Origin: Wuchereria bancrofti
Taxonomy: Eukaryota > Nematoda > Chromadorea > Rhabditida > Onchocercidae
DNA: 64,000 nucleotides
Assembly (NCBI GenBank): GCA_005281725.1
Contig: SSBO01000007.1
Span: forward strand, 3,292,402-3,356,401
Reading direction: 5' to 3'
The position numbers and the translations under genes are program-made. Of this stretch, positions 30,425 through 42,385 are shown in pieces. A model generated the notes under the pieces. The model made no database searches and was not told the origin of the DNA. It saw nothing but the letters and a program-made list of their open reading frames with translations. How positions within the stretch are numbered: position 1 is the stretch's first letter; each line of letters starts with the position of its first letter.

Positions 30425-31660
30425 GAAACATTCTACGGCATTCCTTCTCCTATTAGAAAGTTCCGCATGGATTCTGCATGGAATCACTCCTGATTAAGAA
30501 TTTTTGAAATCGAAATCAATACGGTATTCTTGCCTTATTTTTTTTAGCAAGATGTTTAAGCTAAACTAACCTTAGAAAGAGTAAATGTTAAGAAAACCGG
30601 TGACCGCAATGGGAAAAGGAACGTAAGGGTCACGAAAGAAGTGCAGTAGAGACGTAGTCAAAATCATTTTACTATGGTCGATTTTTTAAGAAAAATGGAT
30701 TACTTCCTTTTCTTCCTTATATTATCTATAAAATAAATATTACAGTAAAAGTAAGACTGTTTTTATTGGAAAGCAATTAACCAACTGAAATACATTGCAA
30801 TAATCTAGGGAACTTCCTGAAATAAATGAAACAAAGATAAGTTAACAATTAAGTGAGAACTCAATGAATAAGATAATCCCAGGAGGATTTACAGATATAG
30901 GAACTTCCGGGATTGTCTGTACATCTGTTATTTAAATAAAGTGGAAAGGAGATGGAAATCAATTAAAATCTTTATTTCTTTTCCTATAACGCTTCATTGG
31001 AGGATTGATAATGATGGTGGATGCGCTCGTTGTCATCACCATCTCTCCTTTCTTCCACTCACTACCGTTACAATCGCCACCATCAATGATGATGACCTAA
31101 TTTCAAGTTGGATTATTAGAGAGATGGTAAATGTTATAAAGTACCAGAAATAAATCATTCCGCTGCAAAAATTCATTCATTTCTAGAAAGTTGAGAATTT
31201 CTTCTTTACACCATAGAATTTCTCATTTCCATTCAAATGTGATTTGGATGAATTCCTCTAAAGTTGCGCAAGAGAAAGACAAACTAAATCACAACAATGA
31301 AAGTATGGTACAATGTATTTTCGTAAAGGGCAATGAAGTTATGGAGCGGTCTGAACAGCGTTTTGTTCAAGTACACTGTTGAGGTTTAATGGTAGTAATG
31401 AATGAGAGGGTGGCAGGGATATTTCCTGAGGAGAGTTCCGTGTCAAGGTACTTTCACATTACTGGACTTCCTCTTTCTTGTACTTTCTGTAATAGATACA
31501 GATGTTAGAGAGGAATTCGTATTGATTGTAACTCTTTGCTAAATTATATTTTGACACCTGTTTCCATCCCGTGAGAATTCTTAGAAGTTATTTGCAACAT
31601 AGTGTTTTTTACTTTCGTGTAGGAAACGAAAACTAAAAGAAGAAAAAGGTCAATGAAGAT
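30425..31660. other. intergenic region between divergent genes
   Basis: Lies between the start of the four-helix membrane gene (minus) and the start of the ABT1/ESF2 gene (plus), so it probably holds both promoters. A 120-bp patch near 31000-31110 is richer in G and C and contains gatggtgg and its complement ccaccatc about 60 bp apart, a possible weak hairpin. Open frames here do not look like exons. Confidence 0.4.
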
Positions 31661-33414
31661 ATGGAGGAAGTACATGAGAGCAGTAATGCTGCTGCTAATG
31701 AACGATCTATTGGAAGATTAAGAGGAACTGTACAAATCGAAGTGGACAATACTCTGGGCATGGTATCTTTATTTGATATTCTAGGATAAAGTCTGGCTTC
31801 GTCACAAGATGATCATTTTGCGAGCATAATTCAGTATGGTCAATTCGATATTCATTCCCTCTTTGTTCTATTTATAAATGAGGCAAATAAGGAATAGCTA
31901 TTGGACGTGGCATCGTCATAGTTCTTCCTGAATTATAAGAATGGAAAGAATTCCATTTTATAGTTAAGCAAATGTTGGAAGTACTGTTATAACTTCTTTC
32001 AAGTATTCATTTTTATCTTTCCTGTGGTCCTCTCTTCCGCAAGATATGGGGTTCTAATCAAAAAATTTATATAAAAATGATCTACTTCACCAGACTGTAA
32101 AAAACCAAACTTGATTGAACGAGTAAATTGTCAAAAGAGAAAGGAATGTATTTTAATATTACTTACGTATGGAAATAAAATTTTCATTTATATGAACCAC
32201 TGTACGATTTTCTTTGATTATTTACAGCATATTTTAGGAGAAGATAAAGCTATCAAGGCACAGAATACTACCAAAGGATGAGATGCCTGAAGCAAAGGAA
32301 CGAAAAAGTGGTATTATTTATTTCCAGACATTGCCACCAAACTTCACCGCTTCAAGAATGCGTGATGAAATGAGTAAATTTGGTGAAATTGGACGAATAT
32401 ATTTGCAAGTAAATTTCTTATTGGCCTTGAAAAAGAATTTAATACCAATAGTGAATTTTTGTTGTATAACACAGAATCATTAAGCTATCTCGCTGTCATA
32501 CCATTAAAAATTGCTTTGTGCGATTTTTTCTCACACTAATATACCTCAGTTCTATAAAGTTTCATTTTTTGCATTCCATCTTATACATTATAGGCTGAGA
32601 AACGGCGTGATGCAAAAGGTAAACGAAGAAAACGATTTGTAGAAGGTTGGGTTGAGTTTAAGAAAAAAAGTTTGGCAAAACGAGTAGCTGTATCATTGAA
32701 TAACACAGCGGTCGGTGGAAAACGACGAAGTACTGCTCGAGAATCTCTCTGGACAATGAAGTATTTAAGCGGGTTTGTCATTTTTCTCATTTAATCCTTG
32801 GCTATCAGTTTCGAATAGATTTTCAAACCAGAGTTTTGTCTCATCCCATTCTAATACGTTTGCATATTCACAGACTTTTATCTAGAATAGACCAAATGTA
32901 ATTGCTCTTGACTTATACATGCTTTTCATTGCATTACTTCTGTGGGACATGTCAGACGTCGCCGAAGCATCTATATTTGGAATCTTTCTAGTATCAATTA
33001 AGTCCTCTTTCCAGGTTTAAGTGGATACATTTGGTGGAACAATTAAATTTCGAGCATCGGATCGAACAACAACGAATGCGTGTTGAAATAGCTCAAGCAA
33101 AACGACAGGCCTCGTTTTTTTCTGATCAAGTGGAGAAAGGAGAACAGCTAAGAAAGCTGGAGGAAAAGGTAATCGAACTTCTCGGAAGTTTCAACTAGGT
33201 CACATGGCGTTTGATTTCTGTAATCAGTAATCATAACTATTTCTTTCTTCATGGGTATGCGTTCCTGTACCGTGTGTTTTCACTTTAGGTCTTAAAGAAA
33301 GGTGGCGTATGGGATGAGTTTCAGCGACAAGTGCAACAACGTTCAATGATGAAGAAAAATAAGAAGCATGAACATAGCGATGATCAGCTTTTGCATATGA
33401 TATTCACTGGATGA
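31661..33414 (+). CDS. ABT1: ABT1/ESF2 family ribosome-biogenesis factor
   Basis: RNA-binding factor of the ESF2/ABT1 family. Yeast Esf2 works in the nucleolar small-subunit processome in early 18S rRNA processing; vertebrate ABT1 was also described as a basal transcription activator. Five exons with agreeing phases: 31661-31762, 32238-32408, 32594-32772, 33015-33168 and 33289-33414; 243 residues. An acidic N-terminus is followed by the diagnostic order: [13 protein letters not shown] with [12 protein letters not shown] (RRM-like start), basic [46 protein letters not shown], and a coiled basic tail. Human ABT1 has the same order (GIVYLGHIPPRF, EGWVEF, LWNLKYL, FTWSHL). Exon 1 is inferred from its acidic coding-like sequence, its first in-frame ATG and its phase; the other four are certain. 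Confidence 0.9.
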
Positions 33415-33834
33415 ATTCATTTCTGCAAGGAATTACTGTTGTTTTGTTATGTTGTGGTTTTTTTTATAAGGCATATTATTGTTTGTAAATGGAAAAAGGG
33501 AAGTACCATTCGTATGTGTCATAATTATCTCAGGCAGAGTCTCAGTCACGGAAGCTTTAGAATTCTTGGCTGTCAAATCTGTTTTCCAGAAGGTATTTTT
33601 TAGATTGATATTTCAGTGTCTTCGTTCAGTTTAGTTCCCAGTCAACTTTAGTAAAGACTTTGAAGACCTCATAACACTTGCAAAATTGCCATACTTAGTA
33701 CAATTAATGTGTTTTTGTGTAGTGTATATTTCCTGTTTAAACTTTGGCATTTTTGCTATGTTAAGCTTACTGATAGGTATGTATTGATGTTATATAATCG
33801 TAACTTCTAGAAAATACTGAGGAAAATAAAGCTT

Positions 33835-33840
33835 TTGGGA
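33835..33840 (+). terminator. polyadenylation signal AATAAA
   Basis: AATAAA lies about 420 nt after the ABT1 stop codon on the plus strand and is a possible 3' end signal for that transcript. Confidence 0.4.
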
Positions 33841-34155
33841 GTTCATCGGTTTTGAATGTTGTGGAAGCTTCGTAAAACTCCACTTGATTAATAATATTGC
33901 ATATTTAATGAGAGAATTGATATGTATAATATTTGCATCTATTCATGTGCATAATTTCTGACAAATATAGCATATGAATTGTTTTTAGAGATAGTTGCAT
34001 TCTTGAGTGACTTCGGGTTTGTATTTTTCTCTACCCTAAATAATTTTGATGTCTGCTGTCGCGAAACTCGAAATAATCTCGCGAACCTCCAAATAGCTTA
34101 CAAAATTCCATAATACTAAGATTCGTTTTAATTAAACATTAGAAATGTAAAACTT

Positions 34156-35070
34156 TCAAATTATACATCATGTAAGCAATCATTATTTCAACACTCATCT
34201 TCCCATTGTAGTTGAGCTTGTCTACTTGTCTGGACATTTTCATCTGGTAACAAAGGGTATGTGCATTGTTTAATATGTTAAAAATTACTCCTTTGTTCCA
34301 AATCAAATTTGCTTGCAATGTCGAAATATTGTAAAGCTTTTCTAAGTTAATAGTCATCCTTTTGGAAGCTACAATATTAAAGCCCATTTCTTACTATATA
34401 AAGAGCAAAGATCATCTGATAGCTCCTTAATAACCATGCTATTGCTGCAGCAAGTCAATGCCCACTATATAAGGATTTAAATCCTTTGTCTCAATCAGTT
34501 TTTTCCTTACCAGTAAGCTACAATTCGGCTGCTCTCCCTCACTCACAGCTCAGTTCATTTCCCCACCAATTTATCCATTTTCTTCATTTATTCATAATTA
34601 CTCCACGAAATTATGAGTATTGTTGCCAGAGATTAATACCTATATATTGTGATTGTTCGCAAATAAAATTGTTGCAAAGACCTATCATTCAACGCATTCA
34701 TCTACATCAACTACAGTAACAAATAAGGAAGACCTTTGAGCATACGAAAGTTCAGTTCGACTCTAAGCCACAAGTCATCTTCAGACTAAACCCTAAATTT
34801 CACAATACCTGCATGCTGGTTAGTATTTTCAGCTGATGAAAATACTTCTCTTACAAAACAGCAAAAGAAAAAAGTAATAATTACCTTTCCCCGAATTATA
34901 TCGGAACTCCAATCACAACCAACAGCTGAGTAAAACAGTTTGATTGAAAGCAAATGCTCATTTCCATGCCTGAACATATTGCACAGCAAGTTAAAAGTTT
35001 GAGGATGCTGAGAATCTATACTGAAATAATTTCGTACGATAAAACGTACGTATTGCCAGGTAACTTGTAG
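34156..35070 (-). CDS. unrecognised multi-exon gene (3' part)
   Basis: The best exon is 35070-34885: acceptor GATTTACAG, 62 open codons including WQYVRFIVRNYFS and LLSIKLFYSAVGCDWSSD, donor AAAG|GTAATT. Balanced composition and clean sites on both sides make it very likely real. Further minus-strand pieces in compatible phase are 34832-34809 (24-nt micro-exon, LKILTSMQ), 34785-34734 (SEDDLWLRVELNFRMLK), about 34451-34394 (hydrophobic AWLLRSYQMIFALYI, donor GTAAGA) and a last piece near 34220 (RQAQLQWEDEC, stop). The join between the middle pieces is uncertain and the 5' end is not found. I do not recognise the family. It lies downstream of APC11 on the same strand. Confidence 0.5.
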
Positions 35071-36236
35071 CTGTAAATCAGAACATGTAGCATGACAACC
35101 CCAAGTAGTCGAACAGATCAGCTATGCCATTTTAAGCAATTTAAAAAGAGCAAAACAATCTTGAATACCGTGAGTCAACACAAAGAAGCAGCAAACGAAG
35201 TGGAGGTAGGGGGAGAGGAAGGGGGCGGTGTATATAAAGACAAAGCTAAGAAAGCTCAAATTTTTCGGATTTTTAGATTTTTATAACGAATCCATATTAA
35301 ACATAAACTACTGAGAATAATAATATATGAACTTTTCTATACAGTTCCTCTTCATCCACTAAGATCAAGAGGCAGAGAAACTAATTGGTGGCAGTTTAGT
35401 AAAATGAAGGACACATATAGGATAAGATAGGATAAATCACCAAATTTAAAATCGCTAAAGACAGCCCTTGAACACAGTTAGTTCGAACTAGGTTTCCTTT
35501 TTCCTTTCTTTCACTCCCAGCACTTTAGCAGTGCAGCATAAATTTAACAGCTGTTAAACCAAAGGGTCAGGATAAGGCCTAGATTTTGACCAGCATAACA
35601 ACAGTGTAATTTAATAATACAGAATAACATTAAAGTCACTATATTTAAAAAAAAAGTACACTATATTAAACAAATCATAAAACAAAAAATAATGAAGTCA
35701 AATTTATGTTAATATAACATGCTGAAAACCTATATACTAATAGTCACTTGGCTTCATTTGCATTCAATCATGAACTTAAGATTCCTGATTTTTCAAGAAT
35801 TTTCAAGAAAAAAAAAACGTAAAATCTATAAAAAATGATTTCAGAAACATTTTTAAAAAGATCAAGCAAAAAAAAGTGACTGAGTTATTCAGAAATTTTT
35901 AAGACATTTCCTCCTGGAGTTCATCAGTTACCCAACTTCTGATAGAAAAAAATTTGTCCGTTAGTATAAAGCATCGTAAGAAAAGACATTTACTTTTCAA
36001 TGATAATAAAAAACCATTACTTCGCAGAGGAATTCACATAAAAAAGACAAAGTAAGAGTGAGTTAGCAATAAAAGTAGAAGCGAAACTTTAGAAAAGGAG
36101 ATAGATGTGGTGTTAATGAAGGATACTAAGAGAGGTAATATGTACACCGATGAGCAATGCGTGCCTTAAAAAATAGATTGAGAAATAGAATACAATTTAC
36201 AGCTATACTGCATGAGTTAAAATGCTGGTTAAAATT
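35071..36236. other. spacer between APC11 and the next minus-strand gene
   Basis: AT-rich, no ORF with a clear exon structure. It should contain the APC11 3' UTR and the missing first exons of the gene ending near 34.2 kb. Confidence 0.4.
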
Positions 36237-37189
36237 TCAATTCATTGGACAACCATTAGTATGTTCCATCGGTGCAAACTCCCATTTCTGTCGGCATAAG
36301 GGGCACAATGGATAAGCCACTTTTTGTGATTTTGTCCATTTCACGATGCAATGCATATGGAAGGCATGACGGCATACACCTATGGCCTAAAATTAAAGAA
36401 GTAACAAAAAGATCTACTGCAACTGCAAGAACTGAACTTGTGAATATAAGTCACACATAAAATAGGTTTAAATTACATAACCATATAACCTAAACACGGA
36501 ATAAGAGCTCAAGTTTAATTTACCCATTTGCCTCTCACATAAGCACTGTTTTTCTTGATATTTTACTAGCAGAACGAATACAAAAGCCTAGTTAGAGCCA
36601 CGACAATCAGTTTATATATGAGCGTTATATACTAGAAAATATACAGTTGTAAGGAAGTAAATTAAAAAAAATTGTAATCATAAACAGTACTGTAGTTAAA
36701 ACCAACGTATGTGGTAAATGATGATAAATTATTACTATTGCACACGCAAGCTATCGCGCACTGAAAAGGGGCACAATCTAGAAACTGACAAATAGTAAAG
36801 CAGTGACTATTTTTGCCTCAAGTGTAAAAGACTTCCAGTTCCTTTTTAAGTACTGTAGCAAAAAGAACTGACAATAGGACATTCGTCACCAGGCGTGTGA
36901 CACGTAACGCAACAAGAATCAAACGTTTCGCGACAAATTCCACACGGGCCCTCACCGATACTCCATCGCCATTTCGCCGCCACCTTCAAGAAATATTTTG
37001 AAAAATGTGAAAAAGCTTTAAATAATCACTTGTTTCAATGTATAAAAATAGGAAAGATACACTAACATTCCATTTACGAACGGAAAGTTTGAGACGTGTC
37101 TGAGTTGGTAACTTGTAAATCGAAGGTTTGTCCTTGGTACACGATAATGATTCCTCTTTTTCAGCTTTTAAATCATTATGCTGTGCGCT
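36237..37189 (-). CDS. apc-11: APC11, RING-H2 catalytic subunit of the anaphase-promoting complex
   Basis: RING subunit of the APC/C ubiquitin ligase, which recruits the E2 and drives metaphase-anaphase transition and mitotic exit. Exons 37189-37067, 36983-36873 and 36386-36237 join at phase 0. The product reads [15 protein letters not shown], then [48 protein letters not shown]. All zinc ligands of the APC11-type RING are present, and the inserted Cys pair and the PGD-CP phrase separate it from RBX1. Human APC11 is 84 residues and begins just before the KxWN phrase. Here the frame runs on upstream for about 34 more residues without an ATG, so at least one 5' exon is missing. A candidate is the open piece before donor GTACTT near 37240-37300 (DVLPILESLKISADLKTE). 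The spliced start is therefore unknown. Confidence 0.88.
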
Positions 37190-38023
37190 CTGGAAATATC
37201 TAAATATTTTGTGAATAAGAATTAACATGAGATAAATTTCAAGTACTTCAGTCTTTAAATCTGCTGAAATTTTTAAAGATTCAAGAATAGGTAACACGTC
37301 GCCTAAAACCAAGTTAAGTTCAGTTCGTAATAATTTCAGTTAGAATTTCGAAGACAAATAAAGATAAGGGAAATTCTTATTTATTCTATTCCTCTACTTC
37401 CACAAGGGCAAAATATGTAGGTGAAATAAACATTGGTACATGCCCTACTTAACATTTCAGTTCTGTAATGCAATATGTCGTGTAGATAACAAGGACAGAG
37501 AAATGTTTCCTCGATACATTATGTTGTCTTGTCTTTTATCAACATTACTCTTTTCACCAATCAGTAAAATTAAAGTCTTTTACAATTAACAGTGTTAATA
37601 GTTGTAAGAGTCAAGTAAAGCTTTTTTTTCTCCCCAAATCTTCGAAATGTTCAGCAGGTCAGATCTCAGAGATGTATAAGACAAAAATATTTGTGAAGAA
37701 ATATCTAAAAATCTCCTCACAAAGATAAACAGTATTAGCTGACCGATTGCAGCATATCTCTTCTCACTTGAATATCAGTTTTCTCACTTTTGCAAGCTCA
37801 CTTTCTTTCATACAGCAAAGGGATACATGAATACTGAAACAGTTTATATGAACCGATAACGAAAAAATCTGATTTGCTGACTTCCATTCCATCCAGTACT
37901 GCTTGTTTCATACCTTAATCACGTTTTGTTATATTCAATTTAGTTTTAGTGAAAAAATTGAGGAAAGAGTGCTACCATCATCTTATCAATTACCACTATT
38001 GACAATACAGTGACAAGACTTAC

Positions 38024-38315
38024 TTTGCCTTTCCTGTGATTTATTCTCATCAAACACTTCCCAACGAAAACACAAATATGTAAACGATATCCTGTCAGTT
38101 TTTTGTAAAACGCTGGAAAAAATTAACAGTTTTGTTAAAAATTCCTTTTCAAAAAAGACATACCTAGCAACCATAAAATAGCAGAAGATAATAATGAATT
38201 CAGTGATTTGATTCTTACTCTCACAACACAAGATAAAAAGCAGAAAGGTCATGCCCCAACCGTGCATTATGAACAATTTTACCGCCATTATTTGCAATCC
38301 TATCTGATTCATCAT
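38024..38315 (-). CDS. short membrane or secreted protein fragment, two exons
   Basis: Exon 1 (38315-38219) starts with two ATGs and encodes a hydrophobic leader (LFIMHGWGMTFLLFILCC); its donor is GAGA|GTAAGA. Exon 2 (38112-38024, acceptor TTTTTTCCAG, donor AAA|GTAAGTC) continues in matching phase: YKKLTGYRLHICVFVGK then MRINHRKGK. Strong sites and agreeing phase support a real transcript. The 3' exons are not found. It could be an upstream gene or conceivably the 5' end of a transcript leading into APC11, which lies downstream on the same strand. No family recognised. Confidence 0.35.
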
Positions 38316-38393
38316 GTCACTGTGCACAACATATGTCTGTCAGCTAAATTTACTGTGTAATGATTCAATAAACCGGAATTTCAGGCCTACTAA

Positions 38394-38858
38394 ATGGCAG
38401 CACATGATGTGGTCTTGTACTATTTGCTTAATGCCAGCTCAGCACTTTATCTTTCGGCTGCTCATAACGCTTTGTACTTTCTATTAGGTTGGCATACCGT
38501 TGTGCTGCATTTTTGGCATTACTGTTTGACATTCTGTTTTCTATTGCTCTGCTCAGTAATTGGAATGCAACGATGGAGTAAGCCATTACCGATCAGCCCA
38601 TTCATACTACCAATCACTACACAAATCATTATTGTTCTACTTTTGAATCGGATACATTCACAAATACGCTCGGGTAGCTTATACTTACTCAGGTGTGTTC
38701 CTTATCATAAGTCCACAAAAGGCGGAGGAAGGATAAAAAACAAGTATGTTTCTTACTCTTCCATAAAGGTCCGGGATTATGAAAGTGGAATCCCATTTGT
38801 AAAATTTTTAAAATTCCTACAATCTAATCGTAAGGTATGTTCCAGAGATTTCAAATAG
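38394..38858 (+). CDS. uninterrupted 154-codon ORF, hydrophobic, uncertain
   Basis: An ATG-initiated frame of 154 codons, long for this AT-rich DNA, directly after an acceptor-like TTTCAG. It encodes hydrophobic segments (FWHYCLTFCFLLLCSVIG and PFILPITTQIIIVLLL) and a basic tail (YHKSTKGGGRIKNKYVS). It is head-to-head with the minus-strand fragment starting at 38315, 78 bp away. I considered and could not establish similarity to PLGRKT-type two-helix proteins. It may equally be a chance frame. Confidence 0.3.
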   Translation: MAAHDVVLYYLLNASSALYLSAAHNALYFLLGWHTVVLHFWHYCLTFCFLLLCSVIGMQRWSKPLPISPFILPITTQIIIVLLLNRIHSQIRSGSLYLLRCVPYHKSTKGGGRIKNKYVSYSSIKVRDYESGIPFVKFLKFLQSNRKVCSRDFK

Positions 38859-40600
38859 TGCAACACTGTTCGCTAATTGTATGTTTCAAACAAATTATAC
38901 TTCTTTTCAGCATCTGTAAAAAAATTTTAAGAAAATTTACAGCATTATAAATTTTAGAGTATTCGACTTTTTAACAACAATTACTGTGGCTAAGTTCTCC
39001 AAGTGGTTACTCAGATCCGAGAGGAATCCCCCCATCAGCTTACTGGTATGTTTTTATTTTTGCATTTAGACAGTTTTATGTTGGCAAGTGACCAATTAGT
39101 CGCCTCTCGAATAGTTTTAATTAAGTAAATTCAATATAAAAGGCAATTTACTAGTGAGGTATGAATAGACAAATACGAACATGAAATTAGTTATAGCAGA
39201 AATTCGCAGAACGCTATATCCGAGCAGCCGAACCACTGAGCACAGCCCTAGCATCTCACGCCACTATAAATCAGCGCCTAGAAGGAGGCTAAAGATTAGT
39301 CAATATATAAATCATCCACACTTTACTATAAAATTCGGACTACGAACGTAAACAATCTTCGTCGTACAGACCCCCACATACAAATTGCTTGAACAATGAG
39401 TACTGCGAGATGGGTGAAGAAGCGAGGAGTGTTTGGGGAAGTGGCGGAGTTGTGGTTTCGGGAGCAAAAGCTTTAAAATGGAAATATATTTCGAGAGAGG
39501 CGTGGGAGAAGAAGCTAAAGGCTAAAAAGAGTAAAGGAAAGGAGTGGATGGTGGGAAACGGTTGACAAGATATCTTCAGATCTGTTAATGTCATGCATGT
39601 TCCTCAAGGAGGCTGATTACTTTTCTATTGAATAACTTTGTAAAGTGATACGTGCAATCGACTATTCAGTTATAGTACGGCATCAGAACAGGACTGTCTT
39701 CCAGTGGCCTGAAACGACCTTCCAAAATTTCACTTAATAAGGATCGATACTACCAAACCTGGATAGAATTCTAATGCAACGTAATGCTCTGCATCGTATG
39801 ATTCATTCACGTTATACTTCCAAATACAACGTGTCTTACTTCGAACTCAAAATAACATCACATTATCTTCAGTGAAATGTCATATATTTCAAAATCTATT
39901 CTTTTTACTATGCATGCAGTTTTTACTGATTTAATTACTTAATCTTAAGTTTTTTACAATTGCTTAAGCTTTTACTGATTTAATTACTTAAATAACATCT
40001 TACAGCAAGTTATTTCTTAATCACATGAATCACATAATAAAGTGAAATAATCTGGTTTAGAATTAGCTTATATTTCTGTAGTTCTGATTAGACCTACAAA
40101 CACAAGTTTGGATAGCAGAAAAAATAGGAAATTGATAGGATGCTTCCCTTGATCCCGTCAAAAAAATTGGTGTGTCAAGAAGAAAAGAAATCTGATTTAA
40201 GGTGCGGTCTTCCGGATAGTTCCGTTTCTTCTTGACCAGCAAAAGTAATGAGATTTACATTTTATCAACTGAAAGCTACACACATTACTGCAAGAGATTG
40301 TCAAGTCAAACTGTTCTAATTTCCTTATCTCCCACTTCTGTTAGCGCTTCTTGAAGATGAACTAAATGGTGCTCCCCTTCTTGTTGGTTATGACATCCAG
40401 TGATGCTACGAGACAAACACTGCCTCCTGCCAGAAAATTTCTAATAATATTTCTTATGTCGTAACTCCACAATATCGACAATATCGCGCTTATGCAATTA
40501 TAGGAAAGAAATGAACACACAGTAAATATTAAATTACACTAACGCTCCACTGGATGTCCACTGCCGTGGTTTCAGCTACTATCAGCCTTCTGTGGAATCG
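38859..40600. other. no convincing gene
   Basis: Mostly AT-rich. A GC-richer patch at 39340-39600 carries an ATG frame of 84 codons on the minus strand (39594-39340; Pro/Ser/Phe-rich) that I regard as probably spurious. Confidence 0.4.
39921..39991. repeat. 22-bp direct repeat, two copies
   Basis: The 22-bp word beginning ttttactgatttaattactt occurs identically at 39921-39942 and 39970-39991. It is a local duplication with a 27-bp spacer. Confidence 0.85.
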
Positions 40601-40649
40601 TTACTTACGATAAACTGGCACTCGCGTTGTTGAACTGTCGAATTGCCGA

Positions 40650-41027
40650 ATGTGTCGAAACTCCCGAATGGAATCTGTCGAAACTGAAATTTTTTTGTTC
40701 TTATTGAACTCCAACCTGTCGTTCCACTATTGCTTTACATGTGGAGTATCTGCTGTACATATCCATACTTTCAACTCGTTGGTCTCTTTAAAATTAACTA
40801 CCTTATTTGACTTTTTTAACGTCATGTCTACAACTAGCTACATTTTTCGGCTTCGCCGATATATTCAACATTTCTCGACTTACGCGGTTATGAATTGGAC
40901 GTACTCGATTTCCTTCTCATTCCTGTTAGACGTTACTTCGTTTCATTTCCGCCTACTGTTTGAAATATCAACCATTCTGTCGATATTAGTTGCTGTAGAT
41001 TATTTGATGACACAATCTTCAGAATAA
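40650..41027 (+). CDS. 125-codon ORF, uncertain
   Basis: An ATG frame (MCRNSRMESVETEIF at the start) of 125 codons, Phe/Ser/Leu-rich, ending VDYLMTQSSE. Its 5' end overlaps degenerate copies of a tgtcgaa..ccgaatg motif (about 40636-40690). No splice context or homolog supports it. Length alone makes it worth listing. Confidence 0.2.
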   Translation: MCRNSRMESVETEIFLFLLNSNLSFHYCFTCGVSAVHIHTFNSLVSLKLTTLFDFFNVMSTTSYIFRLRRYIQHFSTYAVMNWTYSISFSFLLDVTSFHFRLLFEISTILSILVAVDYLMTQSSE

Positions 41028-41552
41028 CATCATACATATATTAACCATCTTGAGGAAGAGAAAAAATATTCTTTATCAGAAATTGATGTACTCACGGTTG
41101 AATTACAGTAAGTTGTATATAAAACTGAGAAGTAAAAATCCTGTTCTGTACTGTAGCCTGTAGCCTGACTTGACAACGATTCTTTTTTTCTTGCGCTTTA
41201 TTTCATATTTCACGAATCAGTTGGAACTATGCACATTATCCGTAAGCTTGCTACATTTCGCAGTTTCACTTACTTTTTTACTTTTTCCACTAAAGGTAAG
41301 CCAAAGATTCTTTAAGGTAAGCCAACCATTACATAAGATATTCTTTAAATGATTTTCAAGCAAGTTTCTGAACAAAAATTCCAAACTAAACTCTTTTCGA
41401 AACTTAGAAATAACAAAGTTGGAAAGAACGGTCTGTGCATATTCATAAATATAAATTTAAATAGAGCAAATTCATACATTACACTTTGTCCGTTCAATTC
41501 TCTAAGTGTGAGAGTTCTTAATTATTTGCTAAGGAATTCCGTTCATAGGTAC

Positions 41553-42385
41553 TTAGATTAAAGCGATAATACCTTCGTATGTTTTGTCTGTAGCAGTTGA
41601 CTGTGTTCTAGGAGTGAACGTCTTCAAGTTATTACGTGTCCACTGATTCATTTCTACAGCGGTGGTTATGTTCGAAAGATCTGTATCGTTAATTAAAAAT
41701 GAAGTGTCACACTTCAGATCATTAAGATCAGTTTGGATTTCTAAGTATTCGGTTCTTGGAAGAATCTGTTTTTTCTGACATTTGTCATTTGTCAAACTGC
41801 ATTTTCATTTTGGAACATTTTGAAAGGTTCGACGCTCGACCAATTTCACAATGCACATACAAAAGAAGATGAGAGGTCAACGTTGAATGACCTTTGTATA
41901 AGTGCTATTAGATTTTGTTGCTTGCTACCCAACATATATAAGCCAGGTTATCTTCCGCTCCCTCAGTCAGTTCTATCTAATTAAGAAGCAAGGTGCTATG
42001 TTTTAGATTTCACATTGACGCTTAGACATCATATCGGCCACGGAGCTTAGTGGGTCATCTGTCAGTGAAGTGACGCAAGGCTATGTTTAAGAATCTGGAA
42101 TAAATCATCATTCTAGACTGTCTGTTGTTGTCAATTCGAGCTACTAATAGCGCCAGCTGGCATCAAATTTTTTTTTAAAGCGTGTTTGGAACTTGTAGAA
42201 GTATGTCTTACTTTAGCAGATTTCTTCTGAGTCAACATTTTTATCCATGCGCAAAGATTTTTTTCAAAACTTTTAAGTCCAACTATAAAACTTAGAAGCC
42301 TACATGAACGAGCCGTGCTCACGTCCTCATTGTTTTCTTTCTTATTTCCATCATCGAAACTCTTTACGTCCAGATCTTCTCGTTT
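41553..42385 (-). CDS. unrecognised gene, two 3' exons
   Basis: Exon 42385-42212 is bounded by CCTTCCAG and AAA|GTAAGA and has 58 open codons (EDLDVKSFDDGNKKENNED, then SFEKNLCAWIKMLTQKKSAK). It joins at phase 0 to the last exon 41774-41553, bounded by TGTCAG and a TAA: QILPRTEYLEIQTDLNDL, SFLINDTDLSNITTAVEM, TATDKTY, ending EGIIALI. Balanced, hydrophilic composition and clean sites argue that both are coding. There is no good ATG in these exons, so 5' exons lie further right, perhaps beyond the plus-strand gene at 42995-43957, which would then be nested in an intron. No family recognised. Confidence 0.5.
41930..42105 (+). other. TATA-to-AATAAA segment inside an intron
   Basis: In the intron between the two minus-strand exons, the plus strand has tatataag at about 41935 and AATAAA at about 42098. 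The segment between has higher G+C than its surroundings and no long ORF. It might be a short unannotated transcript, or chance. Confidence 0.2.

Noticed and set aside
38394..38858. PLGRKT homolog
   Set aside because: A rough match around the two hydrophobic segments fades on closer look and lacks the helical N-terminal half of that family.
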